From positions 248,001 through 312,000 of the forward strand of contig NZ_FOHB01000001.1 of assembly GCF_900111375.1 (NCBI RefSeq): 64,000 bases of DNA, in the 5' to 3' direction. The position numbers and the translations under genes are program-made. Source of the DNA: Pedococcus cremeus (GTDB taxonomy: Bacteria; Actinomycetota; Actinomycetes; Actinomycetales; Dermatophilaceae). Shown in pieces: positions 46,716-57,606 of the stretch. Every line of letters begins with the position of its first letter. Positions within the stretch are counted from its first letter, which is position 1. The notes under the pieces were generated by a model. It saw only the letters and a program-made list of their open reading frames with translations, did no database searches and was not told the origin of the DNA.

Positions 46716-48225
46716 CGTGCAGGCGCTGGAGGCGGGCGAGCGTCGAGGTCTTGCCCAGGATCTCCATCGACTCGAACAGCGGCGGCGAGATGCGCTGGCC
46801 GGAGACGGCCGTGCGGAGCGGGCCGAACGCGAGCTTCGGCTTGATGCCCAGTCCCTCGACGATGGCCTCGCGCAGGGCCGCCTCGATGGCCGGGGCGTTC
46901 CAGCCGCTCTCGGAGCCGAGCACCCCGGTGCCCGTGTCGTCGATTCCACCGAGCACCCGCAGCGCCGTTGCGAGCACCTCCTGGGCGCCGTCCTTGAGCT
47001 GGCCGCGGGCGTCGTCGGCGATCTCGAGCGCGTCGTCCGCGACGTAGAACGGCGCGACGAGGGCGGTGGCCTCCGACAGCAGCGCCATCCGGGTCTGGAT
47101 GAGCTCGGTGATCGACTTCAGCCGGGCCAGCTCGCCCAGGCTCGGGTTGCCGGACAGCACGCCGTCACGCTGGAGGAACGGCAGCAGCCGGCTGGCGAGG
47201 TCGCCCACCTCGAGCTCACGGATGTAGACGCCGTTGAGCCACTCCAGCTTCTTGAGGTCGAAGATCGGCCCCACCGGGTTGACCTTGGTCCAGTCGAAGT
47301 CCTTGGCGAAGTCGGCGAACGAGAAGACCTCGACGTCGTTGCCCTCGGCGTCCTGCTTCGGCGGGTAGGCCAGCAGCGCGAGGAAGTTCACCAGGGCCTC
47401 GGGCAGGTAGCCCTGCTCCTGGAACCAGGTGAGCCGGGCGGCCGGGTTCTTCCGCTTGGAGATCTTGGACTTGTCGTTGTTGCGCAGCAGGGGCATGTGC
47501 GCGAATTTCGGTGCCTCCAGGCCGAGCCAGCGGTAGAGCAGGATGTGCTTGGGGGTGCTGCTGATCCACTCCTCGCCGCGCACCACGTGGGTGATGCCCA
47601 TCTCGTGGTCGTCCACGACGACCGCGAGGTGGTAGGTCGGGAAGCCGTCGGCCTTGAGGATCACCTGGTCGTCGGGCCTCGGCGCCGAGACCCGGCCGCG
47701 GATGAGGTCGTCGAAGTGCAGCTCGACGTCGTCGGGCACGAGCATGCGCACCACGGGGGTCTCGTTGAAGCCGGGCAGCTCCGCCCGCTGCTCGCGGGTC
47801 TTGCCGAGGCAGAGCCGGTCGTAGCCGGTCGGCAGCTTGAGCTTCTGCTGCTTGTCGCGCATCTCGGCGAGGCGCTCCGTCGAGCACCAGCACTGGTAGG
47901 CGTGCCCCTCCTCCAGCAGGCGCTGCACGTAGGGCTGGTAAGTGTCGAGCCGCTCCGACTGCCGGTACGGCGCGTACGGCCCGCCCACATCGGGTCCCTC
48001 GTCCCAGGTCAGACCCAGCCAGTGCAGGGTGTCGAACACCTGCTGCTCGCTGTCGGCGCGGAACCGCGCCCGGTCGGTGTCCTCGATGCGCAGGACGAAC
48101 CGGCCGCCCTGCTGCCGCGCGAACGCCAGGTTGAACAGGGACATGTATGCCGTGCCGACGTGGGGGTCGCCGGTCGGCGAGGGGGCGACGCGCAGCCGGA
48201 CGGGGGCGGAGGAGGTTTCGCTCAT
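46702..48225 (-). CDS. gltX: Glutamyl-tRNA synthetase
   Basis: A 507-aa class I synthetase. The HIGH-type motif is VAPSPTGDPHVGTAYMSLFN and the KMSKS-type motif is KSKISKRKNPAAR. Rossmann and connective-peptide segments include RIEDTDRARF and HVVRGEEWISSTPKHILLY. In actinobacteria it usually also charges tRNA-Gln for later amidation, which fits the adjacent tRNA-Gln/Glu pair. ATG 48225 is chosen; the upstream frame is not conserved. Confidence 0.96.
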   Translation of the reverse strand: MSETSSAPVRLRVAPSPTGDPHVGTAYMSLFNLAFARQQGGRFVLRIEDTDRARFRADSEQQVFDTLHWLGLTWDEGPDVGGPYAPYRQSERLDTYQPYVQRLLEEGHAYQCWCSTERLAEMRDKQQKLKLPTGYDRLCLGKTREQRAELPGFNETPVVRMLVPDDVELHFDDLIRGRVSAPRPDDQVILKADGFPTYHLAVVVDDHEMGITHVVRGEEWISSTPKHILLYRWLGLEAPKFAHMPLLRNNDKSKISKRKNPAARLTWFQEQGYLPEALVNFLALLAYPPKQDAEGNDVEVFSFADFAKDFDWTKVNPVGPIFDLKKLEWLNGVYIRELEVGDLASRLLPFLQRDGVLSGNPSLGELARLKSITELIQTRMALLSEATALVAPFYVADDALEIADDARGQLKDGAQEVLATALRVLGGIDDTGTGVLGSESGWNAPAIEAALREAIVEGLGIKPKLAFGPLRTAVSGQRISPPLFESMEILGKTSTLARLQRLHDELV

Positions 48226-48306
48226 GGTGGGTCCGATTCTAGGGGCGCCGCCGTGGCGCCCTTCCCGCACCGGTCGGCCACCCCGCCCGCCGCTGGGGCG
48301 GGGCCG

Positions 48307-49083
48307 TCAGTCCTTGTCGACGAAGGGGTTCGAGAGCACGCCGATGCCGTCGATCTCGACCTCGACGCGCTGGCCGGCCACGACCGGTCCGACACCGGCC
48401 GGCGTGCCGGTCAGGATGAGGTCGCCGGGCAGCAGCGTGAACGCCTTGGAGGCGTGCGAGACCAGCGTGGCGACGTCGTGGACCATGTCGGCGGTGGTGC
48501 CGTCCTGCACCACCTCGCCGTCGCGGCGGGTGACGAGGGACAGGTCGCTGGTGTCGAGGTCGGTCTCGATCCAGGGGCCGATGGGGCAGAACGTGTCCAG
48601 GCCCTTGGCCCGGGCCCATTGCCCGTCGCCGCGCTGGAGGTCGCGCGCGGTGACGTCGTTGGCGCAGGTGTAGCCGAAGACGACCTTCGCGACGTCCTGC
48701 GGCTCGACGTCCTTGCAGAGCCGGCCGATCACGACGGCGAGCTCGCCCTCGTAGTGCACCTCGGAGGTGAGGTCCGTCGGGATGATCACCGGCTCGCCGG
48801 GCCCGACGACCGCGGTGTTGGGGATCAGGAACATGAGCGGCTCGGCCGGCGCCTCACCGCCCATCTCCTTGGCGTGGTCGGCGTAGTTCTTGCCGATGCC
48901 GATCACCTTGCTGCGCGGGATGACCGGCGCCAGCAGCCGCACGTCGGCGACCTCGTGGGTGTCACCAGTCAGCTCGATCTTCGTGTACAGCGGGTCGCCG
49001 GTGATCTCGGCGATCTTCTCCCCTGCTCCGTCGACCAGGCCGAACTTCGGGTCGTCTCCTGTCGTGAACCTCGCGATACGCAC
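48307..49083 (-). CDS. Fumarylacetoacetate hydrolase family protein
   Basis: A 258-aa FAH-fold enzyme. Metal ligands and motifs: VIGIGKNYADHAKEMG, EVHYEGELAVVIGR, YTCANDVTARDLQ, and L-I-L-T-G-T-P-A-G-V-G-P. The family includes acylpyruvases, hydratases and decarboxylases; the substrate is not determinable. It sits 82 nt upstream of gltX (same strand), an arrangement common in actinobacteria. Confidence 0.9.
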   Translation of the reverse strand: MRIARFTTGDDPKFGLVDGAGEKIAEITGDPLYTKIELTGDTHEVADVRLLAPVIPRSKVIGIGKNYADHAKEMGGEAPAEPLMFLIPNTAVVGPGEPVIIPTDLTSEVHYEGELAVVIGRLCKDVEPQDVAKVVFGYTCANDVTARDLQRGDGQWARAKGLDTFCPIGPWIETDLDTSDLSLVTRRDGEVVQDGTTADMVHDVATLVSHASKAFTLLPGDLILTGTPAGVGPVVAGQRVEVEIDGIGVLSNPFVDKD

Positions 49084-49281
49084 GAGCCGAGCCTAACGAC
49101 GGCCAACCCGCACCGCCTGCGGGGGACTCCCTGCGGACTCTCCGGGACCCACGCGCGACCGGAGGGCTCCTGGCGGGCCCCGCTCCCAGGATGGGTGCCT
49201 CGTTGCGCCCGACCCCACACCTGACTGCACCGTCCCACCGCGAGACCAGGTGCCGCAAGAGGCGATCTACGCTTGGTGCCC

Positions 49282-51697
<2,416 letters not shown>

Positions 51698-51736
51698 TGG
51701 TCCGCGGGCACGCGGCATACCGGTGGACACGCCGAA

Positions 51737-51762
51737 GGCCCCGCTCCTGGTGGAGTGGGGCC
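51737..51762. terminator. Bidirectional terminator between argG and cimA
   Basis: Perfect 11-bp arms ggccccgctcc and ggagtggggcc with a 4-nt loop lie between the convergent argG and cimA genes. Confidence 0.8.
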
Positions 51763-51789
51763 GTCGCGTTGCGGCGGGGGGCGCCGGTG

Positions 51790-53439
51790 TCAGCGGACGG
51801 GCACGCCCGCTCGCACGAGGCCGTAGGTAACGCCGTCGACGAGGGCCTGCCACGAGGCCTCGATGATGTTGCCCGCGACCCCGACGGTCTCCCACGAGGT
51901 GGAGCCGTCGGAGGTCTCGATGAGCACGCGGGTGACGGCGTCGGTGCCGTGCGCCGCGTCGAGGATGCGGACCCGGAAGTCGATGAGCTCGAGCTTGTCG
52001 AGCTCGGGGTAGGCGGGCGAGAGGGCCTGGCGCAGCGCGTGGTCGAGCGCGTTGACGGGGCCGTTGCCCTCGCCGGTCGCGACGACGCGCTCTCCCCCGG
52101 CGACCACCTTCACCGTCGCCTCGGAGAGGGCGTTCTCGTCGCCGCGGGCGTCGGTGATGACCCGCCACGACTCGACCTCGAAGTACTCGTGCGCCGCCTC
52201 GCCCACGACCTCACGGCGCAGCAGCAGCTCGAACGAGGCGTCGGCGGCGTCGAAGGTGTAGCCGCGCAGCTCGAGGTCCTTGACCTTGGTCAGCACCCGC
52301 GTGAGCAGCTCGGTGTCACCGGCGAGGTCGAAGCCGAGCTCTCGGCCCTTGAGCTCGATGCTGGCGCGGCCGGCCATGTCGGAGACGAGCATGCGCATGT
52401 CGTTGCCGACCAACGTCGGGTCGGTGTGCTGGTAGAGGTCGGGGTCGACCTTGATGGCGCTCGCGTGCAGGCCCGCCTTGTGCGCGAACGCGCTCGCGCC
52501 GACGTAGGGCTGGCGGCTGTAGGGCGGGACGTTGGTGATCTCGCTGATCGAGTGGGCGATCCGGGTGGCCTCGCGCAGGCGCGGCTCCTCCACCAGGGCC
52601 AGGCCGCGCTTGATCTGCAGGTTGCTCACCACGGTCAGCAGGTCGGCGTTGCCGGTGCGCTCGCCGTAGCCGTTGACGGTGCCCTGCACGTGGGTGGCGC
52701 CGGCGTCGACCGCGGCCATCGAGTTGGCCACCGCGCAGCCGGTGTCGTTGTGGCAGTGGATGCCCAGGCGGGCCGAGGTGGCGTCGAGCACGTCGGCGAC
52801 GACGTCGGCCACCTGGTTCGGCAGCATCCCGCCGTTGGTGTCGCAGAGGGCCACGACCTCGGCGCCGGCCTCGACCGCCGCCCGGACGGCTTCGAGCGCG
52901 TAGGCGCGGTCCACGGCATACCCGTCGAAGAAGTGCTCGGCGTCGAGGAAGACGCGCCGCCCCTCGCCCCGCAGGAAGGAGACGGTGTCGCGGATCATCT
53001 CGAGGTTCTCGGCGAGCGTCGTGCGCAGCGCCCGCTCGACGTGGCCGGCGTGCGACTTCGCGACCAGGGTCACGACCGAGGCGCCGGAGTCGACGAGGGC
53101 GCGCACCAGGGGGTCGTCGGCCGCGTTACCGCCGACCCTCCTGGTCGCGCCGAAGGCCGCGAGGGTGGCGTTCTGCAGCCGCAGCTCGTGCTGGGCGCGG
53201 GCGAAGAACTCGGTGTCCTTCGGGTTCGCGCCCGGCCAGCCACCCTCGATGTAGCCGACGCCGAGCTCGTCGAGGTGCGCCGCGATGGCGAGCTTGTCGG
53301 ACACGGAGAGGTTCAGCCCCTCCTGCTGCGCGCCGTCGCGCAGGGTGGTGTCGTAGACGTGCAGGTCGGTCATCAGGGGTTCCTCAGGTGGTGCGGCAGG
53401 GATCGAGCTCGGTCTCGTCGCGTCAGTCCCGGTGGTCAT
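51790..53439 (-). CDS. cimA: (R)-citramalate synthase
   Basis: About 549 aa; the core from MTDLHVYDTTLRDGAQQEGL (ATG 53373) is 527 aa. HMGL-like TIM barrel with DTTLRDGAQQEG, GIHCHNDTGCAVANSMAAVD and GYGERTGNADLL, followed by a LeuA-type C-terminal regulatory domain. It makes citramalate from pyruvate and acetyl-CoA, the threonine-independent route to isoleucine. Two starts are possible: ATG 53439 (close to GGGAGAG) and ATG 53373 (GAGGA 7 nt upstream). The upstream attenuator fits either. Confidence 0.92.
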   Translation of the reverse strand: MTTGTDATRPSSIPAAPPEEPLMTDLHVYDTTLRDGAQQEGLNLSVSDKLAIAAHLDELGVGYIEGGWPGANPKDTEFFARAQHELRLQNATLAAFGATRRVGGNAADDPLVRALVDSGASVVTLVAKSHAGHVERALRTTLAENLEMIRDTVSFLRGEGRRVFLDAEHFFDGYAVDRAYALEAVRAAVEAGAEVVALCDTNGGMLPNQVADVVADVLDATSARLGIHCHNDTGCAVANSMAAVDAGATHVQGTVNGYGERTGNADLLTVVSNLQIKRGLALVEEPRLREATRIAHSISEITNVPPYSRQPYVGASAFAHKAGLHASAIKVDPDLYQHTDPTLVGNDMRMLVSDMAGRASIELKGRELGFDLAGDTELLTRVLTKVKDLELRGYTFDAADASFELLLRREVVGEAAHEYFEVESWRVITDARGDENALSEATVKVVAGGERVVATGEGNGPVNALDHALRQALSPAYPELDKLELIDFRVRILDAAHGTDAVTRVLIETSDGSTSWETVGVAGNIIEASWQALVDGVTYGLVRAGVPVR

Positions 53440-53518
53440 TCTCTCCCTGCGCGCCCGCGGTCGGCCCTGGGTGGTGGCCGGCCCCGCCTCGTCTCGTCGA
53501 GCTCCCCGACAAAACAAA

Positions 53519-53542
53519 AGACCCCCCGGGTGTGGGAGGTCT
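53519..53542 (-). terminator. Terminator with U-tract in the cimA leader (attenuator)
   Basis: On the minus strand the hairpin AGACCTCCC-loop-GGGGGGTCT is followed by TTTTGTTTT, the clearest U-tract terminator in the window. It lies 80 nt upstream of the first cimA start. Just before it is a competing hairpin with perfect 10-bp arms (53543-53552 and 53558-53567). Confidence 0.8.
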
Positions 53543-53566
53543 GCGCGACGAGGAGTTCTCGTCGCG

Positions 53567-53611
53567 CTAGTCGATAATCACCGTGGCGGTAGCCAGCGTC
53601 CAGGACGTCAC
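53567..53611 (-). CDS. Candidate leader peptide of the cimA attenuator
   Basis: A 14-aa ORF, GTG 53611 to TAG 53567, encoding VTSWTLATATVIID. It ends with Val-Ile-Ile-Asp codons (including rare ATT) and contains four Thr. Its stop codon touches the competing hairpin, the geometry used for ribosome-mediated attenuation. It can be extended in frame to GTG 53629. No Shine-Dalgarno is visible, so expression is unproven. Confidence 0.5.
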   Translation of the reverse strand: MTSWTLATATVIID

Positions 53612-53691
53612 GGGATGAATGTCGCACACCGCGTCCGACCAGCGGAACCCCGGTCCGCATGGTGGTCAGCACGCGACCTGCCCCATGTGCC

Positions 53692-53743
53692 GTGTTCGGT
53701 TCTTGCAGCGGAGGACGAACCTTCCGTGCACCGTGCAAGAACC
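53692..53743. repeat. Left terminal hairpin repeat of the DUF559 insertion
   Basis: This begins GTGTTCGGTTCTTGCA and contains an internal inverted repeat with perfect 10-bp arms (53698-53707 and 53734-53743). The outer 20 bp match the reverse complement of the right element's outer end at 18 of 20 positions. It also aligns as a diverged direct repeat with 54786-54844 (shared gtgttcgg, gaaccttc and aagaacc at conserved spacing). Confidence 0.75.
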
Positions 53744-53752
53744 AGACAACCG

Positions 53753-54688
53753 TCACGAGGCGAGCCGGGTCCTCGCCATGGCCTGCCGCACCGGTCGTGC
53801 CACACGTTCCGGCGCACGCAAGTCCGCCCAGGTGAGCCGCACGACCTCATACCCGGCTGCGCGCAGCCGGTCCTCCCGCCGTTTCTCCCTGGCCAGGGCC
53901 TCGCGGCCGCCGGCACCCTCGTACTTCACGAGCCCGTCGAACTCCACCACGACGCGCTCGCCAACGAGGAAGTCGACCCTTCCGACGAAGCCCGCGGCGT
54001 CGTAGATGTCGACCTGGCTGCTGACGGGCCAGCCGAGGCCGGTCAGCAGCAGCCTGCTGAGTGACTCACCAGGAGACTCTGCGCGCGCATCCACCACGCT
54101 CAGCAGGGCTTCGAGCTGCCGCGACTGCTTCTTTCCGGGAGCGGTCCTGACGCCGGCAGCCGACAGTGCTTCCGAGCTGACGAGACCGGAGTGCAGGGCC
54201 GCATCGGCAGCCACCACCCCAGCCCTGAGGCCACTCAGGAAGGTGGTCTGGACGATGGCCAGCTCTGTCGACACACACCGGGCACCGTCGACCACCAGAC
54301 ACGGCTCGAGGTCCGGCAGCACATGGGACACGAGGCCGCTCCTGCGGAACGAGCGCTTGATCTCGGCACAGACATCGAAGCGGGCGAGGTCAACACCCAC
54401 AAGGGGCAGACCCGCGATGGCAAGCGCGGCATGGTGTGACAGCCAGGTCAGCGGTGGCCGGGTCAGCAGGATCGCCCGGGCGGAACGGGCGTAGCGCTGC
54501 TCGGGCGTCAACGCCTCCACTGCCGCAGCAAGCAGGTATGCCGCCTGCCTGACCCGGACCAGCTCACCCTTCAAGGTGAGCCGGCTGAGGGTGAGGTCGT
54601 CGACGCCGAGACGGTGCGCCTGCGCAGAGGAGAAGGCTCCGTGCTGGGCGCGCGCGAGGTCGACGAGAGCGGGTTCAAAGGCGCGCAT
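53753..54688 (-). CDS. AbiEi-like wHTH + DUF559 (PD-(D/E)XK) nuclease-fold protein
   Basis: A 311-aa protein. The N-terminal winged helix resembles AbiEi-type antitoxins (ALVDLARAQHGAFSSAQAHR, L-T-L-S-R-L-T-L-K-G-E-L-V-R-V-R-Q-A-A-Y). The C-terminal DUF559/Vsr-like endonuclease fold has VGRVDFLVGERVVVEFDGLV with catalytic D...E-x-D, and EDRLRAAGYEVVRLTWADL. ATG 54688 has GAGGG 7 nt upstream. It interrupts the cimA-ilvE stretch and is bounded by terminal inverted repeats. No partner toxin is adjacent. Biochemical role unknown. Confidence 0.8.
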   Translation of the reverse strand: MRAFEPALVDLARAQHGAFSSAQAHRLGVDDLTLSRLTLKGELVRVRQAAYLLAAAVEALTPEQRYARSARAILLTRPPLTWLSHHAALAIAGLPLVGVDLARFDVCAEIKRSFRRSGLVSHVLPDLEPCLVVDGARCVSTELAIVQTTFLSGLRAGVVAADAALHSGLVSSEALSAAGVRTAPGKKQSRQLEALLSVVDARAESPGESLSRLLLTGLGWPVSSQVDIYDAAGFVGRVDFLVGERVVVEFDGLVKYEGAGGREALAREKRREDRLRAAGYEVVRLTWADLRAPERVARPVRQAMARTRLAS

Positions 54689-54785
54689 GGGCCGACCCTC
54701 GCCCTCGGGACCTGCGAGGCACCACCTGTTCGTCCTCGGCTGTGGACGCAGCGAGGGACGGTCCGGCACTGTGGACGAGCCGTCA

Positions 54786-54844
54786 GTGTTCGGCTTCCTC
54801 CGGTGGCGACTGAACCTTCAGTCCCCGATGGAAGAACCGAACAC
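54786..54844. repeat. Right terminal hairpin repeat of the DUF559 insertion
   Basis: The reverse complement of its outer end reads GTGTTCGGTTCTTCCATCGG, matching the left terminal repeat (13 identical bases, then 5 of 7). The element is itself hairpin-forming, since its left end also reads gtgttcgg. The interval 53692-54844 is 1153 bp. No target-site duplication was seen. Confidence 0.75.
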
Positions 54845-54860
54845 CGCCTGCGCCTGCCTG

Positions 54861-55979
54861 TCAGACGAGGCGGTGCATCCAGCCGTGGGTGTCCTCGGTG
54901 CGGCCGTACTGGATGTCGAGCAGGGTGGAGCGGATCCGCTCGGTCACCGCGCCGACCTCGCCACCGTTCATGACGACCTCCCCGCCGTCCCAGGCGAGCC
55001 GGCCGACCGGGGTGACCACGGCCGCGGTGCCGCAGGCGAAGACCTCGGCGATGTCGCCCGACGCCACGCCCTCGCGCCACTCGTCGATGGAGATGCGCCG
55101 CTCGGTGACGTCGTGGCCGAGCTCCTTGGCGAGCTCGACGATCGAGTCGCGCGTGATGCCCTCGAGGATCGTGCCGGTCAGCTCGGGCGTGACGATGCTT
55201 CCGTCGCGGCGCACGAAGAACAGGTTCATGCCGCCGAGCTCCTCGACCCACTTGTGCTCGAGGCCGTCGAGGAAGACGACCTGGTCGCACTGGTGCTCGG
55301 AGGCCTCGACCTGGGCGGCCAGGCTCGCGGCGTAGTTGCCGCCGCACTTGGCCGCGCCGGTGCCACCGGGTGCCGCGCGCACGTACTCGCTGGAGACCCA
55401 GATGCTCACCGGCTTCAGGCCGCCGCTGAAGTAGGGGCCGGCCGGCGAGGCGATGACGCTGTAGGTGACCTTGGCGGCCGGGCGGACCCCGAGGAACGCC
55501 TCCGAGGCGAACATGAACGGCCGCAGGTACAGGCTGGCCTCGCCGTGCTCCGTGCCCGGCACCCACGCCTGGTCGACGTCGACCAGCACCCGCAGCGACT
55601 CGACGAACGCCTCGGTGGGCAGCGCCGGCAGCGCCAGCCGGCGGGCGCTGCGCACGAACCGTGCGGCGTTCTGCTCGGGCCGGAAGGTCCACACCGACCC
55701 GTCGGCGTGCCGGTAGGCCTTCATGCCCTCGAAGATCTCCTGGGCGTAGTGCAGGACGGCCGCCGACGGCTCGAGGGTGAGGGGCCCGTATGCCGTGACG
55801 CGGGCGTCGTGCCACCCGTCACCGGGGGTCCACGTGGCCAGGACCATGTGGTCGGTGAAGGTCTTGCCGAAGCCGGGGTTGGCCAGTACCGCCTCGCGCT
55901 GCTCGTCGGGGAGCGGGTCCGTGCGCCGCTCGATCGCGAACGTCAGCGTGGGCTCGGACAGTGCCGGGGCCTCGGTCAT
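54861..55979 (-). CDS. ilvE: Branched-chain amino acid aminotransferase
   Basis: A 372-aa class IV PLP aminotransferase catalysing the last step of Ile, Leu and Val synthesis. HYAQEIFEGMKAYRHADGSV, YLRPFMFASEAFLGV, and GTGAAKCGGNYAASLAAQ with the PLP Lys are diagnostic; the second half holds EELGGMNLFFVRRDG and EVFACGTAAVVTPVG. ATG 55979 has GGAGG 5 nt upstream. It follows leuB on the same strand with a 100-bp gap. Confidence 0.96.
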   Translation of the reverse strand: MTEAPALSEPTLTFAIERRTDPLPDEQREAVLANPGFGKTFTDHMVLATWTPGDGWHDARVTAYGPLTLEPSAAVLHYAQEIFEGMKAYRHADGSVWTFRPEQNAARFVRSARRLALPALPTEAFVESLRVLVDVDQAWVPGTEHGEASLYLRPFMFASEAFLGVRPAAKVTYSVIASPAGPYFSGGLKPVSIWVSSEYVRAAPGGTGAAKCGGNYAASLAAQVEASEHQCDQVVFLDGLEHKWVEELGGMNLFFVRRDGSIVTPELTGTILEGITRDSIVELAKELGHDVTERRISIDEWREGVASGDIAEVFACGTAAVVTPVGRLAWDGGEVVMNGGEVGAVTERIRSTLLDIQYGRTEDTHGWMHRLV

Positions 55980-56079
55980 CAGTGCCTCCAAACGTCTCTG
56001 CAGACTCAGCGTCGGGTCTCCCCTGCAGGCTACCGCTGCCCCGGCGCCGGTCGGGCGGGGGCCGACGCTGAGCGCGTGC

Positions 56080-57147
56080 CTACAGGCGGGCGGTGATCGC
56101 GTCGCCGATCTCGGTGGTGGTGCGGGTGGCGGCCCCGCGCTCGGCGAGGTCGGCCGCCACCGCCTGCTCGACCCGGGCGGCCTCCTCGGTGCGCCCGAGG
56201 TGCTCGAGCAGCATCGAGACCGACAGGATCGTGGCGGTCGGGTCGGCCTTGCCCTGGCCGGCGATGTCGGGCGCCGACCCGTGCACCGGTTCGAACATGC
56301 TCGGCGTGGTGCGCTCCGGGTTGATGTTGCCGCTGGCGGCCAGGCCGATCCCACCGGCGATCGCGGCGGCGATGTCGGTGATGATGTCGCCGAACAGGTT
56401 GTCGGTGACGATGACGTCGAACCGGCCCGGGTCGGTGGTCAGGAAGATCGTGGCGGCGTCGACGTGCAGGTAGTCGGTGCTCACCTGCGGGAACTCGGCA
56501 CCCACCTCCTCGACGGTGCGGCGCCACAGGTGCCCGGCGTGGGTGAGCACGTTGTGCTTGTGCACCAGCGTGAGGTGCTTGCGCTCCCGGGCGGCGGCCC
56601 GGCTGAAGGCGTCACGGACGACGCGCTCGACGCCGAAGCGGGTGTTGACGCTGACCTCGGTCGCGATCTCGTGCGGGGTGCCGACGCGCAGGCCACCGCC
56701 GTTGCCGACGTACGGGCCCTCGGTGCCCTCACGGACGACGACGAAGTCGATGCCGTTCGGCGCCACCCGCTCGACGGCCAGCGGGCTCGTCGCGCCGGCG
56801 TAGAGCCGGGCCGGACGGAGGTTCACGTAGTGGTCGAGGGCGAAGCGCAGCGGCAGCAGCACCCCACGCTCAAGCACGCCGCTCGGCACCGTAGGGTCGC
56901 CGATGGCGCCGAGCAGGATGGCGTCGTGGCCGCGCAGCTCCTCGAGCACCGAGTCCGGGAGGGTCTCGCCGGTGGCGTGCCAGCGCCGGGCGCCGAGGTC
57001 GTACTCGGTGGTGCTCACCTTGGGGCCGGCCGAACCGGTGGCCGCCGACAGGACCTTCAGGCCCTCGGCCACGACCTCGGGGCCGATGCCGTCGCCGCCG
57101 ATGACGGCGATGTTCAGGGAGTCTGCGTTCCGGGCGTCGGTGACCAT
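56080..57147 (-). CDS. leuB: 3-isopropylmalate dehydrogenase
   Basis: A 355-aa LeuB of the actinobacterial type: [72 protein letters not shown] and [19 protein letters not shown]. It oxidises and decarboxylates 3-isopropylmalate. On the minus strand TAGGGT lies 6 nt before the ATG, implying a leaderless transcript, with the regulator box 30 nt upstream of the start codon. Confidence 0.96.
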   Translation of the reverse strand: MVTDARNADSLNIAVIGGDGIGPEVVAEGLKVLSAATGSAGPKVSTTEYDLGARRWHATGETLPDSVLEELRGHDAILLGAIGDPTVPSGVLERGVLLPLRFALDHYVNLRPARLYAGATSPLAVERVAPNGIDFVVVREGTEGPYVGNGGGLRVGTPHEIATEVSVNTRFGVERVVRDAFSRAAARERKHLTLVHKHNVLTHAGHLWRRTVEEVGAEFPQVSTDYLHVDAATIFLTTDPGRFDVIVTDNLFGDIITDIAAAIAGGIGLAASGNINPERTTPSMFEPVHGSAPDIAGQGKADPTATILSVSMLLEHLGRTEEAARVEQAVAADLAERGAATRTTTEIGDAITARL

Positions 57148-57176
57148 GAGCCCACCCTAGGGACGGTCTTGCAATC

Positions 57177-57192
57177 TGATATCGATGTCTCA
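57177..57192. promoter_or_regulatory. IclR (NdgR/LtbR) operator upstream of leuB
   Basis: The reverse strand reads TGAGACATCGATATCA, matching TGAGACRKCRATMTCA at every position. It lies 30-45 nt upstream of the leuB ATG, directly upstream of the TAGGGT -10 element, as expected for a repressor site. leuB is a known LtbR target in Corynebacterium. Confidence 0.7.
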
Positions 57193-57202
57193 CATGACGA
57201 AC

Positions 57203-57228
57203 GGCCCCGCGGCAGCTGCCGTGGGGCC
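57203..57228 (-). terminator. Hairpin between the 26-aa ORF and leuB
   Basis: A 26-bp near-perfect palindrome (13-bp half-arms with one G-U pair) lies just downstream of the 26-aa ORF and upstream of the leuB operator. It lacks a U-tract but can separate the small unit from leuB. Confidence 0.6.
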
Positions 57229-57244
57229 ATTCCGTCCGTCGCGG

Positions 57245-57288
57245 GCGACGGTCAGTCGCTGGTGTGGCGACCGTCAGTCGTCGGTGTG
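57245..57288. repeat. 22-bp tandem duplication over the stop codon of the 26-aa ORF
   Basis: Two adjacent 22-bp units (57245-57266 and 57267-57288) match at 19 positions. The second contains the stop codon of the 26-aa ORF (57274-57276). Confidence 0.65.
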
Positions 57289-57354
57289 TCCCTGCTCCCG
57301 CAGGTCCATCGACTCCTGCAGTGCCTGACGTGCCTTCTTGGCCTCTTCGCTCAT
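57274..57354 (-). CDS. 26-aa charged small protein in the serA-leuB interval
   Basis: MSEEAKKARQALQESMDLRE followed by six more residues: a helical, highly charged 26-aa peptide with no Cys and no membrane segment. AAAGGA lies 9 nt upstream of ATG 57354. It follows the leader-peptide ORF on the same strand and is closed by the hairpin at 57203-57228. I do not recognise it; it could be a regulatory peptide or a chance ORF, and conservation would decide. Confidence 0.5.
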   Translation of the reverse strand: MSEEAKKARQALQESMDLREQGHTDD

Positions 57355-57401
57355 CTGAATCATTCCTTTGCCGATCCCCTTGTCGCGCAAGGGAAGTCGC
57401 T

Positions 57402-57435
57402 TGTGGTGGGGAGTTCTGTGTGGTGGGGAGTTCTG
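57402..57435. repeat. 17-bp perfect tandem duplication
   Basis: tgtggtggggagttctg occurs twice in direct succession (57402-57418 and 57419-57435) within the leader of the 26-aa ORF unit. Confidence 0.9.
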
Positions 57436-57506
57436 CGGGGCCTCGTCCGGTATTCCGGGGGGCCTGCCAGCCGTGCAACGCGGGATCTCCGCGGCGAAGG
57501 GGCTGG

Positions 57507-57554
57507 CTACCGGAACTCGCCGCGGCGGTGAATGAGTACGACCTGCCGCGTCAT
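57507..57554 (-). CDS. Candidate branched-chain amino acid leader peptide
   Basis: A 15-codon ORF, ATG 57554 to TAG 57507: MTRQVVLIHRRGEFR. Four consecutive codons are Val-Val-Leu-Ile (GTC GTA CTC ATT), including GTA and ATT, which are uncommon here. GGAGG lies only 2 nt before the ATG. With the inferred -10 the 5' untranslated region would be about 18 nt. These are the features of an attenuation leader peptide sensing branched-chain amino acids. Confidence 0.5.
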   Translation of the reverse strand: MTRQVVLIHRRGEFR

Positions 57555-57606
57555 GTCCTCCACGGTACGAGGACGTCCAACTATCCGACAGCGCTTTCCC
57601 ACAAAG

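Noticed and set aside
53436-53756. A 106-codon minus-strand open frame upstream of cimA
   Set aside because: It crosses both hairpins of the attenuator and one terminal repeat of the DUF559 unit, has no Shine-Dalgarno or recognisable domain, and competes with the better-supported short leader ORF.
53692-54844. The DUF559 unit as a classical insertion sequence
   Set aside because: It has inverted repeats but no transposase of a known DDE, HUH or serine type and no target-site duplication, so it is reported as a mobile-like cassette only.
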